This document shows, in pieces, positions 35,489 to 45,081 of a DNA stretch of 64,000 bases. This DNA comes from Cyathus striatus (taxonomy: Eukaryota > Basidiomycota > Agaricomycetes > Agaricales > Nidulariaceae). The notes beneath the pieces are model-generated. The model saw only the letters and a list, made by a program, of their open reading frames with translations. It searched no databases and was not told where the DNA came from. The stretch spans positions 2,170,001 to 2,234,000 of the forward strand of contig JAOVFP010000002.1 of NCBI GenBank assembly GCA_025738555.1. The letters run 5' to 3'. The translations under genes and the position numbers were made by a program. Every line of letters begins with the position of its first letter. Position 1 is the first letter of the stretch.

Positions 35489-36882
35489 CTAAATTAGTGA
35501 TATTAGTAAATTTAAGGTATACCCATGTCTAAATGTTACTAATTTCGGGTAATTCAACTTAATTTTACTTATATTGCCTATTGTGAGGCACAATAAGTGT
35601 TCATAAGTTTGGTACAATGGCAAAGCAAACTTACTTGTACTTATATTACCTACTGTGAGAATGATAAATTTTACAGGAATTAACCATCATGAAATTAAGA
35701 CATTATGCAATTTTTGTGTAAGATACCAGCTGTTCTCATAGCAAATCCATTTCAGAGATGTGCTATATATATTACATTCAATGGCAGCACATGTACAATA
35801 CTTTTTAGTATAAATTGTAGCTAAGAACCAATATCATGGTGGAGAACACACACTTTATCCTACATCATTGTTAATTGGAGGGAAAATAAGTTACATACAA
35901 ATTAAGTGTAAGAACTATATGAAGGTTTAAACATCTAAGTTCAAATAGCAAGCGATAAAGTGACACTGAAGTGGTCATGGCAAGCAAGAAAGTTAGCATG
36001 TGATCACTTCACTTTGTTTGGCCTTGATTATAGAGCATGTGCATGTTGAATTTGACACGTTGACGGTTGTCGTGCTTCTTTCAATTCCCCCACCTTTCCT
36101 AAGTTCCTTCCTTCCCCTCCCTCCTTCCCCCCCTCCTTCCCCTGCTCGTTACTTGTGTCCACTCATCTAGTAAAATGCTGGCTTTCTACTTTAAGATCCA
36201 ACTTCAATCTCTGTCCTTGAGTCTGCTTTGATAACTTACACTGGTCTCTCACTGCAAAAGCTTCTGCATCTCAGCACCTCAACTCGTTGTACAACTGGTC
36301 TCACATGCCTTCCAACTTCTGGGCTTGTCCTCCACTTGAACTCTTATTCATGGTCTCTGTTCCCTGGTATGTATTTGAGTTATCTTGTTATATGTGTGCT
36401 CATCATGTTATAGTTGTTATCATTGAGTGTGTGGTGCTGCTGGGTGATGGAAAGGGGGTGGATATGGGGGATATGTGTAGCTGGATGTTGTGGGGGTGTA
36501 CATGTTATAATTGAGTGAGTGCTGGTGGGATGGGGGGATATATGTAGCTGGAGTTGTGGGGTGTATGTGGTATATCTTGAGGGGGTTGTTGTATTTAATG
36601 TATATATTAATGTAACTACTTTCATTGTAATACAATAACAATATATAATTAACTAAAGCCTATTATATACTGCACTGAGTGAAATTGGAGTGAAAAGCAA
36701 TGTGTGCTTATAAGCATCTGGGTTTTGTTTATGTGGGCATATTACCCTTTAAATGAGCTTATCAGTTCTTATCTGAACTAAAAAAGGGCGGAATAAGGTT
36801 GGGACCTTACTATTATCACTAATAGTACTTATTTCCCTTTTTTGACCTTATTTCTGCTCTTTTTCACTTAAGTTCCCTGAAA
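35489..36882. other. non-coding interior of the MULE
   Basis: It separates the transposase body from its probable C-terminal exon. A pyrimidine tract (36095-36150, CCTTCC/CCCTCC) is visible; no nested element ends were identified. Confidence 0.4.
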
Positions 36883-37272
36883 TTGGCTTTTTTAGTGGAC
36901 AGGATTTTTCCTGATGTTGAACTCAAAGATTTGGAGCGAGGTTCTTCTGATGTTGAAATGAGTGATAGCCAAGGTGAATCCAGTGATGACAATGACAAAG
37001 ATTTAGAAGCTGGGAATACATTTGATGAAGAAATGGATTCCATTATCAAGGACCTTACAGAATTTACTGATATCTTGAAGTACCAGAAGCAGTTTCGAGA
37101 TGAAAGGGCATTGAAAGTTGTTAAGAAGAAGGGGGTGTCCTTGATTCAACTGATTAAAGTGTGTCAAGACAAGGAGAGGAGAATGAATCGAGTTGGAGGG
37201 GGGACACCATCAACATGGGACGATGTAACAAGGGATGCAATGTTCATTTGCACAAGACCTGCCACACAATAA
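36883..37272 (+). CDS. C-terminal exon of the MULE protein or small acidic MULE ORF
   Basis: An open frame with an acidic region (DVEMSDSQGESSDDNDKDLE), a helical stretch and the ending TWDDVTRDAMFICTRP, then TAA before the right TIR. In my recall, fungal MULE transposases end with a similar helix plus a W...AMxxRTRP motif, so this is probably the separated C-terminus rather than an independent gene. No intron joining it to 35488 could be shown. Confidence 0.45.
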   Translation: MAFLVDRIFPDVELKDLERGSSDVEMSDSQGESSDDNDKDLEAGNTFDEEMDSIIKDLTEFTDILKYQKQFRDERALKVVKKKGVSLIQLIKVCQDKERRMNRVGGGTPSTWDDVTRDAMFICTRPATQ

Positions 37273-37735
37273 CCAAATTAATTAAATCTACATAGTTAAT
37301 GTACTTTCATTTCAGTTTAGTATTAACTTGCCTCATATAATACATGACCTTGTCAACCAAATATAAATTTTATGATGTTTAAACCAACTGCACGATGGTA
37401 CTACACATGATACATCTTACAGATAGGAAAAGTTGTGCTCTGCAGTATCATAGGAAAAAATTTCCGAATTTGGCATATATCATGTGGTGTCATAGTGGGG
37501 GAGACGAATGACAGTCCAGCAATGAGCAGGAACTACTCCGATGTGAGTCAATTAAAATCTGCTGACAAGAATGTGGGAAGTGGATAAAGTTCTTCAGGTA
37601 TGTTTTCATCCAGCCTCACCACAACCTTGTTCTCAGGTAGCCTTCAGTGGGAAGCAGACCTTTGAATATCCCTCTTCCATGCCGACCTGGTGAAATGACA
37701 TAATGCATATGTTGCCGAACTCAGTCAATTAGTAT

Positions 37736-38627
37736 CCTAAAGCATATCTTAATCCTGGTTGTACACTTCTCATCAGTAAAACATGCATGTCTTTTAGTGA
37801 CTTTGACTTTCACATGGGTCTTTGACTTTGAGATTTTTGTGTGGTCTTTTACTTTTGTGCCTTTCAGTGTCTTTCAGTGTCTTTGACTTTGATATGGATG
37901 TTATACTTTAAGCACTTTGAACTTTAAGTGGAGTCTTTAGCTTTGGTATATTTACTCACTTTTGAATGGACCTCCATAAATACTATTCTACTACTTACTA
38001 GTAATAAATATATCATATGTTTTACAGTCAGAATTAACCATAATGAAAATTAGAATTTGTAAGCTAAGACAACTTTCTGACAATCCATTTAAGAGAGAAT
38101 TCAATTTTATTCACTGTACATCAAGTTCATTTTCACCATAAGTAAATCATAATATAAGCCATGTAGTATGTGCTACACAAATGACACATTTGATTGATTG
38201 CATGAATTGATAGAATCAATGACCATAATTACATACATAGTAAAAGTACAATACTATTTATTCCAGTATAAAACATAGTAAAAAATAAAATTATAATAGG
38301 GCACACACACAGTACAGCCTAAATCATTAGAAGGTCATTGATTCATCTTCGAGTCATTGTGTTACTTGCCTAAGTTGTAACTTGTAGTTGAGGTGGAGCA
38401 GCTAATTGTGCAAGTATACTGATGGTTACATAATTTAAAGTTAAGGGCAGGTGAGAAAGTTAATGTGTGACTTTGTTGATTGTGTATCATGTGCATAATG
38501 TTGAATTTCTAAAATGTACAATACTGAACTCACTCCTTTCCACCACCTCCCTATCCTTCCTTCCTATCCTGTGGCTCACTTGTTGCTTTGTCTTGTAATG
38601 CTTACTTTGGCCTTTTGCTATAAGACT
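37736..38627. other. spacer with TTTGACTTT microsatellite, no gene
   Basis: 37795-37960 is rich in CTTTGACTTT and CTTTCAGTGT words. The rest is AT-rich with no supported open frame. Confidence 0.5.
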
Positions 38628-38632
38628 TGGGT

Positions 38633-39294
38633 GTCATATCCTGTATCGCCTACCTCCAGACCCCTATGCTCTTACTCTGCCTTTCCCTTTGTTTACTCCA
38701 GACTTTGATTATGTTCTTAGTATTACTTATTGCTTACTGTACATAGATTACTTTTGTTTCCTTTCTTCTGCCCTACTGAGCTATCCCCTCAGTATTGTAG
38801 TATACATCTCATAGTGAGTCACTTATCATTCTTAAGTGTGCCACTATCTGTTTTACTTTACACCACCATATGCACTCACTTCTCCGATGCGTTTTATTAT
38901 GTTTAATTAGTTATAGTCTTCATTCTACGTATGCCTACCCTGACCGTACTTCTCCGCTGGCCTTGGCCAGCAGCTTTTACTTACTCCGAGTCTCTAGTAT
39001 TTAAGTAGTACTCGATTTGTACTTAGCCTTTAGTTTCGTATTGAACTACGTCCTCACCCTTTCATCTGACTTGAGTTATACCTCTTGTCTTCCATCTCTT
39101 GTCTTCTCCGAAGGGCTTGCCCTTACTCCGAAATCTAGGACCAGGAATCCCAGGGGCGCAGCACATAAGCTGAAGCCAAAGTCCTACCCCCTGAGTTATC
39201 GTTCTCCACCTTCGTCTATTACTCACCCCTTGTTTCTCTGCAGTCACCCTCTCGTACTCCACCACCAAGTCAGGCTAGGGGCATGGTCATGACA
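38633..39294 (+). repeat. 5' LTR of the gypsy element
   Basis: Begins TGTCATATCC, ends GGTCATGACA. About 97% identical to the 3' LTR; 14 of 16 differing sites are CG/TG/CA alternations. Confidence 0.95.
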
Positions 39295-41124
39295 GTATAC
39301 GAAACTACCACCTTGGATTCCTCACATAACACTTTTCTTTCTCTCATGGCTACCCACATGCAGACTCAGACTGCACATGCTAGGAGCCATGAACAGCAGC
39401 AAAATGATGTGCGCCATAGCAATTGTCTAGCTGCTCAGCAAGCCCATGAACGTACAACAGCTAACATGCCACATCGTGTTGACTCTGCTCCGCCTCTCTC
39501 TTGGCGGAACGCCCCACCCTCAGCTAGTGCTCTCGTCTCTGGAGGAATTACCTCCACTCGTTGTGCAGCTCGTGAACTTCAGCTGGTTCACAGCAATCAA
39601 CTGCACGCACCATGCCCAATTCCATTGAGCGTTCCTTTTGACCCCACTCTCATCCCCAACACATCCATCGAACCAGTGGATACTCAGATTTCTCCAGAAG
39701 GTGCAGCTGCACGCCAGCAGCAAGCATCCACAGCCACTTTGCCACCTGCCTAACAGCCTGTAGCCTCAGGCAGTGGAGGACCTCCTCCACCTCCACCTCC
39801 TTCTGGTGGTAATTCTGCCGGAGTTGGAAACAACGACCCTCCAGATGATAATGGAGATGATGGTGATGATGGTGATGGATCTGGAGATGACGGCAACGAG
39901 CCAGGAGATGATGATAATGAGCCAGGGGATGATGATGAGCAGGCAGGTGCCAGTGGCAATGGTCCTGGCAGACCAAATCACCCCGGAGGTCCTCCCTCTG
40001 ACCCCTCTGAGCCTCCTTCTAGGCCTCCCTCAAGGGATAACTATCGCGACCCTCGTCGCCCAACTGCAAGACCCCACTACAATTTCACCCAGGATGAAAT
40101 CCTGGAAATGGTGGCCTCTGTGGCAGGTTATTTTGCCCCACCACCACCACCTCCACCACCACCTCCTCCCATTCGGGAGAAGAAGGTTAACCAGCCGGAC
40201 AACTTCAATGGCTCCAACACTCTTAAGCTGGAGCCCTTCATCACGCAAGTCAGCTTGGTGTTCTGGAACAACCCTCAGTTGTACCCGGACGATGCATCTA
40301 AAGTCAACTATGTGTTGACTTTCCTCTGTGGCTCAGCAAGCAATCTGTTTGCCACTCATCTCGATGATGATGCATATGAGCCATGGGTGGATTCATGGGG
40401 CTACTTCGTTCAGCTCCTCCGTACTCATTTCGGCCATACCAACCCTGTTGGTGAGGCTGAAATCCGCATATTCTCCCTCCACATGGAGGATAACCAGCGT
40501 CTCACTACATATGAGATCAAGTTTAATGAGTATGCAGCCCTCTTGCCTTGGAACGATGCTGCCCTCAACTCGGCATATTACTGTGGCCTTTGTCCTCGTT
40601 TAAAGGACGCTCTCTCTCATCGAGAGCAAGGCCAGCCTACAACTCTTGCCAGGACTAAGAAGGTAGCCCAGGGCTACGATCAGAGGCATTGGGAGTGCAA
40701 CACCAAGCACAACATTGAGGAGAAGTGCAGCAAGTCTGCTGCCAAGTCTTCGGAGAAGCCCAAGGGCAATCAGAATTCGAAGTCAACTTCGAATTCTTCC
40801 TCCTCCTCCAAGACTCCATCCTCCTCTACCTCCTCCTCCGCCTCTTCTACCTCTGCTTCGTCCTCAGGGAAACCCAAGAACAAGCAAAAGCAGAACCAGT
40901 CCAAGGTGCCAGACTTGACTGGGAAGCTTGGTTCTGATGGGAAACTCACCCCGGAGGAACATAAACATTGCCTGGACCAGAAGCTTTGCCTATTCTGTGG
41001 CAACACCGGTCATCAGGCCAAGGACTATCGAAAGGCAGCCTCTGCCGCCAAAGCCCGTGCAGCCACTGCCACCTATACCGAGGCAACTCCCTTGGCGAAC
41101 TCGGCTGAGAGTTCGAAAAAATAG
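39283..41124 (+). pseudogene. gag: gypsy gag polyprotein with one stop and a damaged zinc knuckle
   Basis: The frame is open from about 39283 (a start at 39346 is also possible) to TAG 41122-41124, except TAA at 39751-39753 (PPA*QPVAS), probably CAA to TAA. After a Gln/Ala-rich N-terminus and an acidic Gly/Asp linker comes the retrotransposon gag core (KLEPFITQVSLVFWNNPQ, FGHTNPVGEAEIRI, YYCGLCPRLKDALS), then a Ser/Lys-rich linker and a zinc knuckle reading CLFCGNTGHQAKDY. The last ligand of the CCHC pattern is Tyr instead of Cys (TGT to TAT), so RNA binding should be impaired. The stop codon follows a run of six A. Confidence 0.85.
41116..41124 (+). promoter_or_regulatory. putative -1 frameshift site between gag and pol
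   Basis: Gag ends AAA AAA TAG, while pol is open in the -1 frame across this point (GAA AAA ATA GAG TGT GGC). An A6 run right before the gag stop is a plausible slippery site. No pseudoknot was examined. Confidence 0.45.
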
Positions 41125-44100
41125 AGTGTGGCTCCAGTGACTCCACACAGGCTGAGGGCTGCGTTAATCTCTCCTGTGCACCTAAGGAGATAAGACTAAA
41201 TGCATCTGGTCTTTATGATCTCCAAGCTGTAAATATTCCTTTGACTTCGTTTTCTCCAGCTGCACCAGATATGCCTCTTTCCTTCCTTTCACTCATCAAT
41301 TCTGGTTCAACCCATTGTTTTGCTGACTCGTCATTTGTGAGGGAGCACAACCTCCCCACAACTCCGGTCCCTCCCACTGCACTGAAACTATTTGACAGTA
41401 CCTCTAACTCCATACTTACAGAGAGTACTTTATTATCTGTAACATTTCCTACTGGTGAATGCATGGATATTTCATTCTATGTAACTCTGCTCGATTCTTC
41501 CTGCTCCGTGGTATAAGGATTTAACTGGCTCTCCCAACACAATCTGTTGATTGACTGGACTGAGAGATGTATACTTGGCTTCCAAACCCTGGTTCTAGGA
41601 GAATCTTCTCCGTCTTTGTCGACACCTGCACTGAAGGCATCTGCCTCCTTGCAAACCCCTCCATCACCAGCTTCATCTTCTGTTCCTCTGTTGGACAATA
41701 GTCCACCCAGTATCTTGCTCATTAACGCTGCAGCTTTTCTCTGGGCTAGTAAGCTTGCAGGCTCGCAGATGTTTAGGATACAAGTCAGTGCCGTAGTTTC
41801 AGCTTCTGCCACTGCCACAGCCGCAGAAGCCGTGGACCTTTCTAGTATTCCTCCAGAATACCACGAGTTTGCTGATGTCTTCAGCAAAACACGAGCAGAC
41901 ACTCTTGCTCCACATCGCCCTTACAATCTCCAGATCAGCTTGGAGGAAGGTATGTCTCCTCCAGTTGGTACTGTATATTCACTCTCGCAGTCCGAGTTGG
42001 CCTCTCTATGAGAGTTCATCAACGAACATCTCTGGATTGGCTTCATCTGTCCTTCTCGTTCTCCACATGGAGCACCAGCGCTCTTTGTCCAGAAGAAAGA
42101 TGGATCCCTTCGACTCTGTGTCGATTTCCGTGGGCTTAATGCAATCTCCAAAAAGAATCGATATCCCCTTCCCCTTATTTCTGACCTCCTTGACTCTCCT
42201 CACAAGGCTAGAATCTACACCAAGATTGATCTCTGCCATGCTTATCACTTAGTCCGCATCGCTGATGGAGATGAGTGGAAGACCGCTTTTCACACTTGCT
42301 ATGGCTCGTTTGAATGGCTAGTTATGCCGTTTGGACTTACCAATGCACCTGCGGCTTTCCAATGTTTCATGAATGACATCTTCAAGGACATGCTTGATGT
42401 GTGCGTTACAGTCTACCTCAACAATATACTAATCTACTCTGATAGTCTCGAGGAGCACAAATGGCACGTTAAAGAAGTCCTCAAGCATTTATGCCAACAT
42501 GGGCTCTATGCCCAGGCGGACAAGTGTGAATTCCACACTGAATCTGTTGAGTACTTAGGTTACGTCCTTTCTCCGGGCGGCCTCACTATGTCCCAGGATA
42601 AAGTCCAAACCATTAGGGATTGGCCTGAGCCTAAGAAGGTTAAAGACATTCAGTCCTTCCTTGGGTTCGCCAACTTCTATAGGCGCTTTATCCAGCACTA
42701 CTCCGACATTGTAGTGCCACTCACTTGTCTTACCCGCAAGGGTTTGAAGTGGGACTTTTCTCCGGCTTGCCGTTTGGCATTCGAGAAACTTAGGGATGCC
42801 TTCACTACAGCCCCTGTACTCACTCATTGGGTCCCTGATGCCCAGATCATTGTAGAGACTGACGCCTCCAACTATGCTCTTGGAGCAATCCTCTCTATTG
42901 TCACTGACGATGGCGATATTCACCCCATTGCATTCCATTCCCGTACCTTCACTGCTCCTGAACTGAATTATGACACCCACGACAAGGAACTCCTGGCTAT
43001 TTTTGAAGCTTTTCATGTCTGGCGACACTACTTGGAAGGTTCTGGTACTCCGGTTGATGTGGTTACTGACCATAAAAACTTAGAGTATTTCTCCACCACC
43101 AAGATCCTCACTCACTGCCAGGCTTGTTGGTCAGAGTACCTGTCTCAGTTCAATCTGGTTATTCATTTCCACCCAGGAAAACTTGGTGTGAAACCTGACG
43201 CTTTAACTAGACAATGGGACGTCTACCCTAAAGGGGGGAATAACAACTATGCCAAAGTCAATCCGCACAATTTTTGCCCTGTTTTTACCCAAGAACAGCT
43301 CATCGCCTCTATCCATGCCACCACACTCCTTCATCCTGTTCTCCATGCCAGCATCATCATGGATGTTGAGCAACTCCACCACAACATCCTCACTGCCCAA
43401 CCCCTAGACACTGTCGCATCTATCCACCTTCGCAACCCCACTAATCATTGGTCTGTCGGTTCAGATGGCTTACTCTGCCTCAACAACCAGATCTATGTCC
43501 CAGACGACGATTCTCTCCGCCTTTGCATTGTCCAGTACAAACATGATCATTTACTCACCAGACACCCTGGTCTCTGCTTACAGTCTAAACCACAGCGTTA
43601 CCATCCCTACAGTACCTTGAAGCAACTCCCTATTCCAGAGTGCCCATGCAACTCTATATCTATGGACTTCATTGAAATGCTTCCCATCTCTGGGTTTGAT
43701 AAGTACAATTCAATCCTAGTTATTGTTGACCGCCTTAGCAAGCAAGCTATCTTCATCCCTTGCCACAACACCATCACCTCCGCCCAGCTCGCTAAGCTCT
43801 TTGTCATGCACGTATTCTCTAAGCATGGTGTTCCCAGCCACATTACCTCCGATCGTGGTTTGGAGTTCATCTCCCACTTCTTCCGGTCTCTTGGTAAGGT
43901 TCTCGACATCAACCTACACTTTACCTCCAGATATCATCCAGAAGGTGATGGACAAACTGAATGCATTAACCAAGTCTTAGAACAGTACCTCCGCATTTAC
44001 TGCAATTACCAGCAGGACAACTGGGCTGATCTCCTTCCCATTGCTGAGTTCGCATATAACAATACACTGAGCTCAACCACTAATACGACTCCTTTCTTCG

Positions 44101-44753
44101 CCAATAAAGGGCATCATCCACAGATTACAGTTTATCCCGAACGTGACATTACCTCTGTTCATGCTAGGGACTATGCTGTGGATCTTCAGGAACTTCATGA
44201 AAATCTCAAGGCCAAAATAGCACTTGCTCAGAAGTGCTATCAGGTCAGAGCAGACAACCATCGTTTGCCTGCCCCAGAGTTCAAAGTTGGAACTAAAGCC
44301 TTCGTCCGTGCTAAGTTCTTCAACACCACTCGCCCTTCCAAGAAATTGGCTGAAAAGTATTATGGTCCCTTTGAGATCATTGCCGAAACTGGTACCCACT
44401 CCCGCACCCTTAGACTCCCTTCCAATTTCCGAGCTGTACACCCTGTATTCCATGTCTCTATGCTCGAGCCCACAGTTGAAAACACTATCCCTGGTCGAGA
44501 GATAGCTCCACCTCCCCCTGTGGAAATCGATGGAGATATCGAGTTCGAGATCAGTGAAATCTGTGACTCCAAGCTGGATCGCCGGTTCAAGAAATGCCCT
44601 CTTCGCTACTTAGTCTGATGGACTGGTTATGAAGGAACCGACGAAGAACTCACTTGGTTGGCTGCCACCGAAGTAGAACATGCTACAGAGCTCATAGAGG
44701 AATTTCACGCTCGTTATCCCGATAAGCCCAATCCTTCTACTCCTGTTACATAG
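41124..44753 (+). pseudogene. pol: gypsy pol polyprotein: protease, RT, RNase H, integrase, chromodomain
   Basis: One frame runs from the gag stop to TAG 44751-44753, with stops at 41514-41516 (TAA), 42009-42011 (TGA, ASL*EFI) and 44616-44618 (TGA, YLV*WTGYEG in the chromodomain). Protease reads LINSGSTHCF, where the catalytic motif is normally D-S-G. RT has FGLTNAPAAFQ, but the YxDD box is YLNNILIYS, so both catalytic Asp are Asn. RNase H (ETDASNYALGAIL) follows. Integrase keeps its D, D and E (SMDFIEML, TSDRGLEFI, YHPEGDGQTE), but about 50 residues including the H2C2 zinc region are deleted near 43580. Several expected Arg are Cys or His (THCQACWSEY, VIHFHPGK, TECINQ). Most of these changes fit CpG transitions. 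It is catalytically dead. Confidence 0.93.
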
Positions 44754-45081
44754 ACTTTCTCTGCTTACATTTTCGTTTCTCTGCTATAGTTTATTGTATA
44801 TCCATATCTGTCTTCTTTACCAAAGGTTGAAGATTGATGCTTCTCCGGACACCGCTTGCATGATGACCACTACATTTAATAAGCATAGCTGATTCGTCAC
44901 TTTGCATACTTAACGAGGTGGGCTGAGAGTGGAAGTACAGAGTTGTATTGGTTTTCTCCTAAGGTGTTTCTCTTTACTCCATCTTACTGTTTACTCTTAC
45001 GTTTTCGTTCTCCTTGTGCCAAAAATCATTAAAATCCACAGAAAACAAGTATATAAGATTTTTTCCCTGCCTACATTTACA

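Larger units (their letters stand above)
32391..37516 (+). mobile_element. Mutator-like element (MULE) with 9-bp target duplication
   Basis: The ends GACTGTCGTTCGTCTCCCCC and its near complement start TIRs of about 180 bp (32391-32573 and 37333-37516). The 9-bp direct repeats CAGCAATGA flank it exactly (32382-32390 and 37517-37525). Inside lies a MULE-family transposase with SWIM zinc finger. TIR differences are dominated by CG versus TG or CA. The element is 5,126 bp and interrupts a TBC-domain gene. Confidence 0.92.
31500..37735 (+). pseudogene. TBC-domain (Rab GTPase-activating protein) gene split by a MULE
   Basis: TBC blocks appear in order: SSWDERREFDRLVRSGIPLV, KVWMECSGAL, HEIEKDV, then VDKLRRVLTAYS, VGYCQGMNLITSTLLL with DEEDAFWIL, DLGAICFSWFLSLF, and LFRVWNIFLLDVLDVLFHIA. 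Introns are 31909-31955 and 32257-32304. The glutamine finger (YCQ) is present, but the arginine-finger motif after IEKD is lost in a small frame-shifting deletion near 31855. A 5,126-bp MULE (32391-37516) interrupts the exon inside ILRSNE. Beyond it the gene resumes in the family pattern (NEQELLRCESI, MWEVDKVLQ, then an intron about 37600-37636, then WEADL*, SLFHADLVK*HNA, VAELSQ). Two TGA codons there (about 37652 and 37691) sit where Arg is expected. The N-terminal exons are not identified. This is a dead gene; before decay it would have regulated Rab-dependent membrane traffic. Confidence 0.82.

Noticed and set aside
39650..39981. Minus-strand His- and Ser/Pro-rich frames opposite gag
   Set aside because: They are antisense shadows of the acidic Gly/Asp linker and Pro run of gag.
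41477..41902. Minus-strand frames opposite pol (also 42555-43073, 43607-43912)
   Set aside because: Long only because the strongly coding plus strand has few complementary stops; no domains.
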